NCBI RefSeq assembly: GCF_020382885.2
Contig: NC_058501.1
Span: 11,498,501-11,562,500 of the forward strand
Direction of reading: 5' to 3'
Source: Scatophagus argus
Lineage: Eukaryota > Chordata > Actinopteri > Scatophagidae
DNA length: 64,000 nt
In this document: positions 1-50,145 of the stretch, in pieces
Numbering within the stretch: position 1 is the first letter of the stretch
Layout of the letters: each line of letters opens with the position of its first letter
Made by a program: the position numbers and the translations under genes
Notes under the pieces: generated by a model
Database searches by the model: none
The model's input: only the letters and a program-made list of their open reading frames with translations
What the model was told of the DNA's origin: nothing

Positions 1-2273
1 TAGTTTGTTGCCTGAAAACAAATTATGTCAATTTCTTGATGACTGATTCTGATTCTTCTTGATAATTAAGACAGATTCACTGTTGTATTTGATTTTTGAC
101 AAGGTGTGATATTTTATGGTCTCCTTAAGTCCTGACTGGGACTTAAGTAGGACTGGTGTCGTGATGTCCTGTGATTAATTGCAGTAGAACTGAATAAATC
201 TGTGCAGATAAGACATTTTATGGTCCTCTGCTCCAGTCTTTCTCCATGGCTGTTGGTAGCCAACTGTTTATCCTGTAGTTTTCAAGGTTGTCGTATATTT
301 GGAGCTGAGTAATTGCCATTCCTGAAAAGGACATACATAATTCACATTTCTTGACCATAATTTTGGCAAGTCTCCACTGTGAAACATGCTGCCACAGTTA
401 AGTTTGGGGTTAACTGGCATCTATATAATTAGATGTTTCTTTCTTAACTTTGCTAGAAAGCAACTGTGTACACACTGTGTAAACTCAGCTGTGGCCAATA
501 AAAGCTTTGAGAGCACTCTCATCCTTAAGACTGCTGATAAGGATCACAAGTTGACTTTTAGTGGAGAGCATACTCATCATAACACACAATGTCTTTAAAT
601 CTGTGAAGGGCATTACAACAATTTTAAAGGGTGATAAGTCTCAAAGCACAAAGCTAGACTGAGAAGAAGATCTGTCATTGCTCGCATTTTGGATGAGGCA
701 TTTAAAGCACCACATGTGGTTTGAAATGTAATAAATCAATGAAATCTGCTTAAAAAATAGTAAGTAATATTCTGAATTTCCTTAATTATCAAAAATCTAA
801 AGGTTGCACTTATTTAGATTTTTTTCTTCAGCGTTTCATATTGCTCATTCTGTCATTTTGTACAGAAGAAAGATACCTGCTCACTGGTGTATATGGTCTA
901 GTCTCTGGCTGAGACTAGAAAACAACAGCACTGGTTGTTTCAGTGAGTGCCCAAACTGACATACAGGCAAAGGCAATGTGGTAGTTGTGACCATGGCAAA
1001 GGCAGACATCAGATGATATTACAGAGTGACAAAGGCACCTCTCTATTCCCTTATTTGATATTTTCTTGTTCTTCGATTTTTGCTTGCTTGCTTATTTTTG
1101 GTTATTGAAATAATGAACAAATAATATAATTGCATTTTACCAGTAGAAATGGCTCCTGTGCTTCTGAGCACAGAAAACAGTTTGTTACTCATGTACAGGT
1201 GTTCAAACTCTACCAAAAGTCTTTACAGCTGGACTGACAGCTGATTCAGCCCTGATCAGATGCCACCATCAGCAGAAGTGGACTTTGCTTCGTGTGACAA
1301 GTATGCCTACACAAGTGAGGGAAACATAGATGAAATTAGAGGGGATTGGGATGTGCCTTAAGTCTGTGCAGGAAGGAGGGCAGTGTGCATTGATAGGTCT
1401 ACAAAACACTGGACTGAAACACAGGAAACCAGTTTATTTGATTCTTCTCTTTATCATGATCACACATACTCTCCAACCTTGACCTTGTGGTTATTACTGT
1501 TGCGATCGATTTCGACCAACATTATCTCATCGTAAAACTGATGTATATTTCAACAGTGATTTGTGACGGCTTTGAAAGGGACCGACAAATGATGTTGTTG
1601 TGGTGACGTAGGTGTCATAAAACTTTTATGTGTGATGTTCTTAAGGGCAGTTACAAACAAAATACCTTGTCTTTAATATGGATGACTTATTGTTCTTGGT
1701 GCTAAATATAAATGAATTAAAGCTATACCAACAAGGCTCTACACTGTTTTGTGTCATAAAATAATCACAGTATGATTATTGTAAGTGCAAAGCAGCTCAT
1801 CTAGAAAGTGTTTACAATCGTCTTGTCCTTTGGCATATCCAAGGGGTGGAATGTCAGAGTGCTTTATTGTCCATAAAGAGCTGGCATGCTGTAGGAGCAG
1901 GTGAAATATGTTTGGGTTTGAGGATTGAGGACAGAGGGCAGTAGAGACCTGCTCAGGGCAATAGACAGACAAGGGGGACAGAGAATGAAAAGAAATACAC
2001 AGGGAAGCTAGTGTTGTAATGGATCGGAGATTGGAATTTATGTTTTCAGTGGCTAAGCTCTAATCCTGGTTAAACTTTGTGTGTGTGGTTGTTTGTTGGG
2101 TTTGTGTGAGGGCCTGTTTATTAAACTTGGAGCACTGATTAAGAGTGTTGGCCTATTAGCATATTTATAAGAACCGTCCAATCAGCTCGCCCACTTTCCA
2201 CTGCATCAAGTCTCAGTTACAATATTTTTCTCTCCCTCTCTCTTTCTCCTTCTGTCGTTTGCCTTCTCTGCCC

Positions 2274-2285
2274 TACACACACACA

Positions 2286-2331
<46 letters not shown>
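2274..2331 (+). repeat. (CA)n microsatellite
   Basis: About 58 nt of CA repeat with one AG interruption near 2286. A second, TG-type repeat lies at 2672-2696. Confidence 0.95.
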
Positions 2332-2332
<1 letters not shown>

Positions 2333-2671
2333 CACACTCGGCTATCCCCTTCCTCTCTCCAGTTCTGCCTGTTAGTGAGTGGAGCAGCTTTTTCGCAGCG
2401 TGGTCACAGCAGCCTATGCAGAAAACACATCAGAGGAGAAACACTTGGCTCGCACACATGCTCGCTTTGAGCATCTTGCGCACACACTCCGTTTGCTTTG
2501 CTGACACACATATTTTCCCACACACACGCATCATGAGCACAGTTGCCTACCTGCTTAGCCGCATGCACTCTGGTATACATTTTTCCTCCCTCTGGCTTCC
2601 ACACACACTCTCTCACTCTACAGTCTCTTTCGTGCACTCATTTCAGCTGCTTAAGGATTGTGCTGGATATA

Positions 2672-2702
<31 letters not shown>

Positions 2703-5700
2703 GTTATGATGTTGTGATCAAGTTGCTTTGCCACTGCTTCAGAGAAAAGCCTTCAGAAGCCAGACTGAACAACACACGGCTGACTGACTTCGAAACAGAT
2801 TGACTGCATCACTTTCTTCCCACCTCCAACCCACTCCTGCAGCATCGTTTTCTTTTCACAGTCCTGCTCTCATCCTGTCCTGCTGGGATTTGGATCCCGG
2901 CTTTTTTTGTTCCTGACTTTTTGCTCCACCTTTCCCTTCAGGTCTCTGTCACTTTATGTCTCTCATTGATATCAGACACCTGGTTTGACCTGGTTAACTC
3001 CTGCAGGCTCTGAGCATTGTGGGAAAGCTTTGTAGGTTCTGAGGTTCAGCTTCTCCCTGGGGTTTCTCTGCTTTCTCTCTTCATCCCGTTCTCTTTATTT
3101 CTTCCTCTTCCTCTTTTTAGTTCATCATTTCCTTTGAATTCATTCTTTATTTTTTGAACATTCAACTCATCCTTTACTCTCTTCCTGTATCATCTTTCTT
3201 CTGTCGTTATCCTTCTTTCTCTGTCTTGTTCTGCTTTTTCCCTCCTGCGTCGGTCACTCTCATCCACCTCTCCCTCACGATGCTCCATTTTTCTGCATGC
3301 CGCTTTGCCCTATATTTTTCTCTTTTTCATCCCTGATGCCACTTTCTCTTTTCCTCTTTCTCTCATCCATGTACTCATCTCCTTTGGACAACATTGTGGG
3401 ATTTACCGAACAAAATGACCACCTTTCTTGGAAAATGATACTTTGATGTGATTACATGGAGTCCTACTTTTTCAGCAAGACATGTTAGTTTTGTTTTGTG
3501 ACCAGGATGTGTGACATACAGTGCCAAACCCAGTGACTTAAGATTTATGGCTGCAGGGAGGCTGCCTTCTTTGAATTTCACATCAAGGACTGATTAATTG
3601 GATCAGCTGCTCCGTACCAAAGACCTGAATTTGATATTTTCTGAGGATTTATTGGACCACAAAATGGCCTAGTGGATATAGAAATCAGCGAGGCTGGAAA
3701 GTCTGTTTTTGGAAGCTTGCACCCTGCTGAATTGTCCTTAAGCTACTTACTGAATCCTCTCTGCCCACGAGGGCTCCATCTCCGCGAAGGAGCAAAAAAA
3801 ATGAACTTCCTCACAAGAAGCATTACATACCACATTTCACAAGGGTAAACATATTTTGCTGGGTTAGAGGTCATGACATGTCTTAGGCAAATTGATTACT
3901 AAAACCTTGACCTCAAGCCACTCCCTCAAGTAATGAAGTAATAAGATGTTTCCGCAAGCTGTAGGGGAATGACTCGCAGTCCTATGATCAGGAGCTTTTG
4001 AATTGCTGTACCAGATACTCTACTTCCAGTTTTTCATTGTCTTTCAGTTGTTGCAGAGGAAGGTCTTACTTCCAGATTAACTTTAACTTGGACACATTCT
4101 GCATGCTGGGCCACTGTGGATTTTTGAAGCTTTTCCAGAATTTTTATGTTTATTTAAAGGTAAAAACATTTGGACCGTGTCTATCAGCTGGACCTGGACC
4201 CTGATGTTGAGTGTAGTGGCTGTTAGGGCCACATTATCTGCCTGCTGTGTGGATACTTACTGTGTCATCAGATTTTCCATTACAAAGGATATTTGACATC
4301 CTCTGTTTCCTCTCACTGGGCTCTTTGCTTTACTGGATTTGCTTACAATGATGGGACACCAGTCTTGATTGATTTTTTTTTTTTTTTAAATCTATTTTGT
4401 TTCCTGTGGCTATCTTGGGGGAGAGCTAAAAGTTGCGCAATGGACATTATCAACCCTCCAGCCTATGATAGTCCTGTTACCAACATAGCAAGTCTCAGTT
4501 TTTAAAACATATCTCTATTTTCTCCACTTTGGCTTATTCAAATATATATACCAGGAATTTTTCACAGTCGTGAAAAACCAGGTTATGAGCCATTAATAGT
4601 CTTAGGCTCTATGCTGGTTTTGGGGCTCAGCAGTTTTGTCTGGACCCTGTGGCCAGACCGTGAACAACAACCCCTAGAAAAAAAATGGAGAACAGCGGCT
4701 GCATCCCTCTCTGCTGGAGCAAGGGGGCCTGCACCTATGCTCAGCACCCCTTACCAAGTATGTATTAATAAGTGTATCAACAGAAACATGGCGTAAACAA
4801 ACTGAATGCAGACTTGTGTACTGACAAATACATTGTGGATACATTTGGATATGTTTTTGTTTGCAGTCAGTGCTAAGTTTAACCAAAATGTTATGATTCA
4901 CAGTGACATAGAATTAGACCCATATAATTTTTTTTATCAAATATAAACAATGACAATGCACGTCTCTCTGCCTTGGTATCACAATTTAGAGTAAAATATA
5001 GAGGTCAGTTCATCCTCTTGACTTCCCATGCTTGTTAACCATCTCTCACTCTGCTTTGACACATCTTATTCTGCTAAACATTCAGTATTTCATCAGAATG
5101 GTTGGATTTCATTCTCCTGAGCTACATTTTCAGCCTTATGATAAAGTCTGAATGAGACAGATTTGTGTATTTCATATCACTGTGGGCTTTGAAAGAGGTT
5201 TTTATTGTCACAGTGCGTTATAAGTCACCTAAAATCTGTCCTCATAGCCGGCTCTGTGAGCTCTTAGTAACCACTGGGGAATGAAAAAACGCTGCCAAAG
5301 GCACATAAAAGTGCTGTGTGGCCAGCTGTCAGTCACAAGAATAGACAGGTCCATGAAGCAAGCCGATGAATGAGTTACTTGTTTTTTTCGTGCAACCTCG
5401 TTTTTGCAGCGCTTGATTTAATTTAGTGGGACAGTGTGAATTTGAGTCTTTTGCTTTGGCTCAAGCTTTTGTGTGAAAATCCAAAAACTGAGTTACAGTG
5501 TTGAACTGTTATCAGTTAAGTTGGTGAATAAGGGCATGAGATGGTAGTTATAAGCTCTGATGTCACTGGAACACAACGCACAACAAGGTTGTCAAAAGTA
5601 AAATGACCTATCATATAAAAACAACATGACCTTAACCTTGGAAGTGACCAGTATTGAACAGTCACTTGTCTTTGTATATAGACATACAACCAGTGCTTGG

Positions 5701-8240
5701 ACTTGAAGCTTTTTTGAACTCCTGGTATAGATAACACACATCCTTGGCAGAAGACTGAGGCGAGGTTGTAGTGGAGTGTGGGAGAGGGAGGGCAGAGGAA
5801 ATTGTTTGAGGATGGGAGAAAGCTGAGAGAGAGGAAGGAAGAGAGGTGGTTCAATAGGACAGGAGGATCAAATAGAGATGTGAAGGCAGGAACTAAGAGG
5901 CCTATGAGCATGCGAGATGAGCGATGGGGAGATTAAGAGAGGGGAAGAAGAAAAGAGATGCCGATGAAGGGGGAAAGGATAGAGAAAGAAGGATACAGAA
6001 GATTTGGCTAAAAGGCAAAGGAAAAGCTAAGGGTTTTTGGAAGAAAGACATAAAAACAGGGATAAAAGTGTTGAATGAACAACTGAGGAGAATAGGATGA
6101 GAAAGGGATGGTTAAATAAAAAAGAGAAGCCTAGGCTCCCCCAGGATTGTACTAACCCCAGTAACCCAGATACCAGTTAGACGTGGAGATAAATCGTCCT
6201 TCTGCTGCTGTTACGGGACAGAGCTCAGCTCTAGCCTGCTGTGGTTTAACAGGCTGAGTGTCACTCACTGCAGCCCCTCTGTGAGGGGGTGATGGGCCTG
6301 GCAGCCGCCTGCTGCCCTCCTGGCTTCCTTCATGGCCTAGTTGATTTAATTCCCCTCCTTTTCTCTATTTGAGTGTGTGAGGGCATGCATGTGGGGATTT
6401 AGTGTGGTTATGTTAAGTAGAAATTGGAGCAGTAACAAATGGTTGTATTGGTCCTGTGCTGTGTAGTGCACCTGTTTTAAAACAGCAGGTATGCATTGTA
6501 TTGTGAGATGTGTGTACTATGACATCCATATTTTATATTGTCCAGAGTGTGATTTTGCACGCTGTAGAATAAGTTAATAAAGGCCTTTTGTAAGGCTTTA
6601 TGGTTTATGTATGTTGTTTGCTTTGATGACAGGTCTAAAACTTGCCACGCTGCATAATATGAAAAACTATATAACAGCAGAAATCCTTGACTTTCATCTC
6701 TGATGCTTTGGCCAATGGTTTTATGACCTCCATGTCAGTGCCATGTTTTCATAACATTTTTAGATATTTTGCTGACAAAACATGATTGTTGGTCGAAATT
6801 AAGCAAAACAGTTAACCTTATATAATTCAGCTATTAACAATTTACAACAAGTTTTTCTTTTTTTCCCCAGCTTAACCTATAATACATTACATTAATTGCA
6901 TACTGGTTCATGGCCTCAGTTTTTATTGGCTGTTATATGTATATACACTAACCTCTTTTGATTGAAAGACTAAAAAACATTTGACTGTACTGCCTTTCCC
7001 TGCTTCCTTTCTTATGTGGGGTGTAACTGTATTTACATCACAAAGTAGCTATATGCGCCAGGAGAAATGTAGGTATGCCTACTCCTCTAATAGGATTTCA
7101 TAGAGCTGTAATCGTATGTAGTATTTAGGTTAAGGTTAAGGTTATGTATCTATGGTTTTGTGTCAGTGCATGCAGCCGTGTGTCACAACATTTTAGTGCT
7201 TAATATCTAATCTCATTAGTGACTGAGTGAGTGAGCAGCAGCAGATGGCTGAGTGTGGTTTGTGACTCTGTGGCTCCTCTGGTGCAACTGCTTCTATTAA
7301 AAAAACCAGTTGCAGTCAAAATCATGTCCCCAATACATTTTTATTGTGCCCCTCTGAGACGAGTCATGGAGGCGGGATGTAGAAGAGAGTAGCTCTTAAA
7401 ACAAGTGAGGGCAGGGCATATTATACAACTGTGTCATGTACATTTTAGGCAGGTTTTTCCGCAGTTTTGATGCAAATGTATCATATACTCCAAGTCTGAA
7501 CAATATGCAATAGAAATCAAGTCAATTATAGTGCCAAATGAGTCATTTTCACTGGAAAAAAAATTTAAAATCATATAATAATGAGGGTTTTTTTTGGGGG
7601 GGGGGGGTTGCAAGCAAACACTTAAAAGAAGAAAATTATTGTTTATTAATAATCTAACATTTATATTTTCATTTATAATTTATAATGTTTCATTTATTGT
7701 GGTATGTTGTTACACATTTTACCTTTAGAAAAAAAAATGCAGCTCCTGCAATTTTGATATTTCATTAGACCATATTGCTAATACTTCTGACTAACTGATT
7801 AATTGTTCAACCATAATTTACTCCCAGTCCTACAGTAATTGCTACATTAAAAAACACATGCTGTCTTATTTGCTTCTGAGGCAACACAAGTTTTAGTATG
7901 CAGTCAATTTTTGTGTGACTATTTCCAAAAAGCTAAAATATTCTGATGTCATTACTCTGATATCCGCCAAACCCTGCATCTGCTCTCACTCAGTAAACAG
8001 AAAAAGAGCATAGCAACAGAGCAAGGACATGTTGCTTTATCTACAATGGAGCATGTTCAGAAGTATGAAGTGTTTACAAGTTCAAAACTCCTTCTCTCTC
8101 AAATGCACCACTGATCCCCACTAAGATTAAAATCAGTTGGAATTTGAAGTATTCCCAGTAAATACACAGAACCGTTCTGTCTCTGCCTGTTCAGAAAGCT
8201 GTCAGAGTAACAGAGGAGGGATGTGAAATGATCAGCACTG

Positions 8241-8308
8241 CATTACAAGTTGTAATATTATACAATTTATTTTGTGCTGTATAATATTACAAGTTGTACC
8301 TTGTAATG
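8241..8308 (+). repeat. Near-perfect hairpin in 5' territory
   Basis: Arms 8245-8263 and 8279-8297 pair with one mismatch in 19 around a 15-nt loop. Outer 9-mers CATTACAAG (8241) and CTTGTAATG (8300-8308) can also pair. It may be a small MITE remnant. Confidence 0.7.
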
Positions 8309-10873
8309 TGTTCATCATTTTCATAGTTTTCATCTCTTAAGGCAGGGTCTGTAGTTAGTAGTAATGCAGCTGGTATTGTTAGAATGAGATGTATTGGAAT
8401 TATAGCAGCAGTACACACTTTAGAGATTTCAGCAAGCCACCTAATAATCCAGCAGCATCATAGCCACAGTGGTATCATTTTAATTGGATGATGATAGTAA
8501 TACTGTAAGAGGGACGTTTGTAATCTGATCTTCATTATGCACTTTAATTAATACCAGTACTCACTTCTTCATCTGCTGAACCCAAAATGTCAGTTCAGTT
8601 GGCAAATTCACTCTTTGTTGCCACTGTTTTTAGGATGTAATTATTTTAGCCAATAACAAACTAATCTCCATGTTTGTGTATCTTAATCTGCAGAAAGAAC
8701 CTAGGCAGCCTTTTCACTTTTTCACTCATATGAAATTAAAATTGAGGTACTTGGACAAGCAAAAACCTTTCTTGGTGGGTGATATGATATGAGTGAGAGG
8801 CCATCATGTTGTAGCATTCAATACAGTATAAGATCTTATGGGAGGGTGCTGAGTCACGTTATCGGATTCATAACGTCCTCCCTTTCACTTCTGCTGCAGT
8901 CATTGTGCAACTTCACACACACACACACAAGCATACGTCTCACTTTGAAGAAGTCTTTGAGGAAGGCGACTGTAGGTCAAGCTGTTAAAGGTGCTGAAAC
9001 AACTTTCCCTGAGTCAGCCTCCATATTTCTGTCCATTTTTCTGTCTTGCATTTTCATCAGTATGAACTTATATGACCGTGACTTGAATGCAATGCAGAGA
9101 AATGCTGAATGTAGTGATGTGATGTTAACAGTAGTGATTTGCTTGCTACATGCTTGTTCACAACAGTAAAGAAACAACTCACAGTAACAGTAACTGAAAA
9201 CACAGTTTTTCAGTTGGATTTACTGTCTCCATATTTGATGGTTGAAATGTGTTACCCATTAAAAATGGATTTTTATGAACTGGTAAATGATGATGATGGA
9301 GAACACAATATGGCAGTACTCAGTTCCATAAAACTGGAAATAAGCGATCAAATTAATCAGTCGATCAGATTTGGTTATTCTGCATCTTCTTTGTCATCAC
9401 ATGATAGCCAAAATTAGGCTCAAACCAGTCTCTGTGTGATGACTCAACAAAGCCTGTAGGGATCACCAGGAAGTGACAGGAGGACACAGGAAGCAGCAGA
9501 GTGTGTGTGTCTCACACAAAGACAAGATGTGTGAATCTGAACCTGCAGTAGAAAGGTGGGGGTTGATTTTTTCTGGTTGATTACAGAGGTTTGCTCTAAA
9601 GTACTGCGGTGTGAATATTATGCTCACCTCCTATTGTGATAATAGAGATAATGGAGCAAGCTATAGTTTTCCTTTTCAGGAGTTAGAATTAAACAGTGAG
9701 CTTAATTTTTGCTCCTTTTCCGGCATGTTATTGTGTAGCTTTTTCCGTTAGATCATCATTAAGAATATAACAGTGAGAATTCATCCTGCTCTTAAGCTGC
9801 AACCCATCTACAGTCAGTACTGTTCAAGCTACTATCACTGAACACCAGTGTGTCCAGAACAATTTACTAATGCTCCCACAGCAGACGTTAACATGTCAAG
9901 CCTGATTTTAGAAACCACCAGATTGGAAACCAGCCAAGCAGCCATGCATGCGGTTGAGAATAGCAGAAATTCACTTTACAGACTCTAGTTTGGCTTGGAC
10001 CTATTGGCCACTTCCACTCTACGCTGCAAGTAGGACTGAATAACCCGTTTACTGTCTGGTATTAGAGTGACTTGTTGTTTAACTAAGTGCTTGACAAGAT
10101 TGATTGCCTGGTGGATTTAGCAGTTGGCTATCCAGTTTGACGACACCAGTTGGGAACTTATTTATTTAACTCATCAGATTTATGTTGAGCTGTGAGTCAC
10201 TTAGGTATTTCTAAAAAGAGCTTGTGTCAGTCTTTTGCTGGTTTTTATTGACTCGACTGACTGACTGAATGATTGACTGCATGGCAGCCTCACTGATGTG
10301 TCTTACTCAGACACAAGCTTAGTCATTGGCATGTAGCATAAAATCGGGCATATTTGCACAAACACAAACATGCTACTTTTTTTCTTCATCTATAAATACT
10401 GTTGCTGTGTTATCACAACTTTATTATCTCAGCTGAATTTGTCCTGTGTGAGATCTTATTTATGTCATTATGTGTTGTGATCTGACCTCACAGCATGAAT
10501 GACATGAACAGTGGTTGAAGTTATTTGAATGAATGTTTTGCAGTCTCACTTGTTCTTTCAGCAGTGTGTTTAAAATGGCTGATGAATCATTTTTCTGTAC
10601 GTAGTCTAATTCACTTTTTCTAACCCAGTGATTTTTATTTTCCTCTACTGTGAAACACACCTTTCACAAGATCAGACCATGAAAGAAATTTAGAATTCTA
10701 AAATAGGACTAATAAAGGCCTATCTTATATTTGCAGTGAGGATGCAACAAATGTCAATTGCAGATTACTTCAACTACAAAGCCGCATTTGGACCTCTGTC
10801 CTCTCTATCTGTCCCTTTCTCTTTCATAGAATATGACGCCCAGTTAGCCCCAGCAGGAGGATCCGAGTCCAGC

Positions 10874-47228
<36,355 letters not shown>

Positions 47229-49345
47229 CCCCACCTCAGCCGGGCTGACCAACAGGAGCTGGTCTGGGACTTGAGAGATGGCATCATCATGGTTACTGTT
47301 GGCAGTGGAGAACTAAAGACTGCTGGGTTAGTGACGGCACTCGTGATATGTGAGAATTGTTGAAGCTGACTGCTTTACATCAACAGCTCTGATGCTTTGA
47401 CAAGACTCTGTGAAGCATCATTAGATGTTGATTCCTGTGTGAGGTCCAGTAGTGCGTTTGTCTGGGATAAATCAAAATCTCCACCACTGTGACTTTCATA
47501 ATACAAGAACAGAGCAAAAACACTTTGTGAATCAGGGACTTGGCAGCTTCACTCTCTTTGGACTGGTGGAGGGAAAAGTGAAGGGGAAGAGTGATTGCTA
47601 TGGGGGACTATGGGTCTGAACCTGAAAAAATATCATGGGAGCAATTGGATCTGGACTTGACGTCTGGTGGATTAGTCTGAGTGGATTACAAATCTCAAGC
47701 AAAGCCATCAGAACCTGACTGGATTGCGTTTGGTCTGCCACATATCTGCATGAAGCTTCACCGCAGGAATGGACTTGGACATCAGCCGACAGCCATGTCG
47801 GTACATTTGTTGATATCATGTGTTTGGGCCCCTTGATGTGAACCTTCTCCTCAGCTGAAATACCTCCACTTGGCCACAGATTTTCTTTTGAATGGGCAGA
47901 TAAAACCATGTGTTTCGTCTTCAGCTGTGGTCCTTTAAGCGGATACTTCAACAAGGAAATTCACATTAAAGATGGTTTGGTTTGCAGAAACAACCTCCCA
48001 ACCCTCCATTGCTCCTCCCGTTTCTCTCTTCCATCCATTTCCGTCTTCCCTCCGTTTCACCACGTTTTATTTATAGACTCACAAATTGCAAAGGAGGAGA
48101 CGGAGGGGGTGGCGGGAAGGACATATTAAACCTTGAGGACAGTTTAGCGCCGGTCTGCTGCCTGAAGAAAGAACACACTATCTTCCTCTTTCCTCTCTAT
48201 TTCACTCACTTTTCTTTGCTTTTGTTCTCACTGTCTCTCCCTCCTGAAGTCTTCCTCAGCTCATCTCTGAGAAGGTTTTAAAGACTCCAAATGTGAAGAA
48301 TCCAACTCTGTTGAACTCTGGATAAACGCCACAGACAAGAAACTCCCCATTCGCACTCAATTTAGTCTACTATTTTTATCGGCTGGCTCCATGTTTTTTG
48401 TGTTGTTTTCAGCAGTCACATTACTCTACACTAATATTCAGTCCCAGCATTGACTCTAATGAGTGCAAACTGAAAAAGAAAATTTGAGGATTCGGTCTGA
48501 CTGGATACTTCCTGTTTATCTAGGAGGAAGAGGAATCATAATGTCTCAGACTGGTCACTGAGCTTGACTTAACGTATTGCTGTGAGGACAGTGTCTCCTT
48601 TCTTTCCCCGGTGTCGTTCAGTTGTTCCTCCTAATGAGACTGGTGTCACACCTTAAACTGTCCCCTCACCCACCGGTGTCACAGTGTGAATTCACCAGGG
48701 GTCACAAACAAACCTCAAAACTGGAACCTTTGTGCTCTGAGTCCCAGTTTCTGTCAGGTGTAACTCTTTAAATATGTCCTTCCTAACAGCAAGGAAACAA
48801 ACGCACATGAAATGTGGAGTCCCATGACTGGAACTCGCCTTGCAGACACAAAACACTGAACTGAAAACACAGCAGATCACACATTTTCTTTGTTAATACT
48901 GACCCCACTTGGAGTATGATGTACTGCTATATGAAACATACTGGTGACTGTACTGGTATAGCATGATATACTGGTACGGAGAAGAGCATATTTGCACAGC
49001 ACCAAAAAAAAATCCTTTTTTTAACCCTATTTTACCTAGATTTGATTTCCATGTTCAGCCAGCAATGACACTATCAAATATCTGGGTTTAATGTGGATAA
49101 AAAAGAAAAAAACTCAAAACAAAATGAGACAAAAACAATCACAATCTATTTTATCTCCTTGTTGTTGTGTAAATCTGCTCATGTTGGTATATTGTAAGCT
49201 ATACTGGTGTGTATCACTGGTAAATTGTACAGAACTCGTACTAGTAAACACTGGTTTTTATTTTGTCTTCTGGGCTAAATCAGCCACCATGTCAAATAGG
49301 AGGAAAAAAACAATGAAATAAAAAAATGATGAAATGGAAATCAGA
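47229..49345 (+). other. ptk2 3' untranslated region
   Basis: About 2.1 kb follow the stop without a splice site that I can defend and end at an AATAAA. It contains no other gene; open frames in it are short and unsupported. Confidence 0.7.
49317..49322 (+). terminator. ptk2: Poly(A) signal AATAAA, probable end of ptk2
   Basis: This is the first clear AATAAA I find after the ptk2 stop codon. It lies about 50 nt before the oppositely oriented signal of the Ly6-type gene, consistent with convergent genes ending here. Confidence 0.7.
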
Positions 49346-49373
49346 CTGTCCACATTCTTGTTCATGATGGAGG

Positions 49374-49379
49374 TTTATT
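49374..49379 (-). terminator. Poly(A) signal of the minus-strand Ly6-type gene
   Basis: TTTATT on the plus strand is AATAAA on the minus strand, about 510 nt after the stop codon of the Ly6-type gene. It is the plausible end of that transcript and faces the ptk2 signal. Confidence 0.6.
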
Positions 49380-49888
49380 TAAAAAGACTACATTACAGAT
49401 TTCTCCAGTTTGCACTTTCCCGGTTTTAGAGTCTGGAATATAAATCATTTGAAGTGTTAAAGCCAAACATGAGAAGTTTTGATTGTCCCTTGATTGGAGA
49501 TGATGATTGATTGGGGTGTAGAATTCCATGAAACAAACCTTCTCACAAAGTTCAGCAAATTGACCTGCAATAAGTCATACTGCTGTGTATGTGTTATTCA
49601 GACGTTCTGAAGTGGTTTTAGGCTGTAGTTTGGACCATCCAACCAGGATAACCAGGCGTAACACAGCATGAAGTCGAGAGTTAGGATTCATATTCACATC
49701 AGCTTAAGTATAAGTGCTAGTACAAACCCGAACTCAGCATTAAAGTCATAATTTAACACAGAATGTAACATTCACATGTAACAGCCACATTTAAAGCACG
49801 AGCTCAAACTGAAAGCAGTCTTTACATTACATTATATTACATTAGACATTCATCCCAACACTTTTCCAAAACAGAGCAGCAGTGTAAC

Positions 49889-50113
49889 TTAAGCCTGTAG
49901 CTTCCACAGTAACAACACACCTACAGTCAGAAGCAGCAATGTGGTGTGCATGTGAATGGACTCTGCTCCACTGAAGTTACACAAGTTAAAACTGTTGCAG
50001 CAGTTGACGGTGTTTCCGTTTCCGTTTGAGTCGACTGAGGCGGTCGAGGCGGCTCCACTGCATGTGGCCCAGCTGGCACACTGCTTCACTATGGCTTTTG
50101 TCAAGCCTGAACA

Positions 50114-50145
<32 letters not shown>

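Larger units (their letters stand above)
1..10829. other. Non-coding 5' territory upstream of the first ptk2 coding exon
   Basis: No exon with recognisable protein similarity is visible on either strand here. Open frames in it are short, mostly in CA/TG repeats or pyrimidine-rich tracts, and lack plausible splice partners. The stretch contains two long CA/TG microsatellites near 2.3 and 2.7 kb, a G-run near 7.6 kb and a hairpin near 8.25 kb. Mammalian FAK genes have several untranslated first exons, so some may lie here, but I cannot place any of them from sequence alone. Confidence 0.6.

Noticed and set aside
2160..2190. Possible promoter with TATTTATAAG and a CCAAT motif
   Set aside because: The two motifs are too close and in the wrong order for a standard promoter, and no exon follows that I can support.
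3780..3845. Possible short coding exon MNFLTRSITYHISQG ending at a donor-like gtaaac
   Set aside because: No acceptor, no conservation and no phase-compatible link to ptk2 that I can demonstrate.
5516..5911. 131-codon minus-strand frame
   Set aside because: No domain, no splice context, and a purine-rich low-complexity stretch on the plus strand accounts for the open frame.
8789..9169. 126-codon plus-strand frame
   Set aside because: Crosses a CA repeat and shows no similarity or splice structure.
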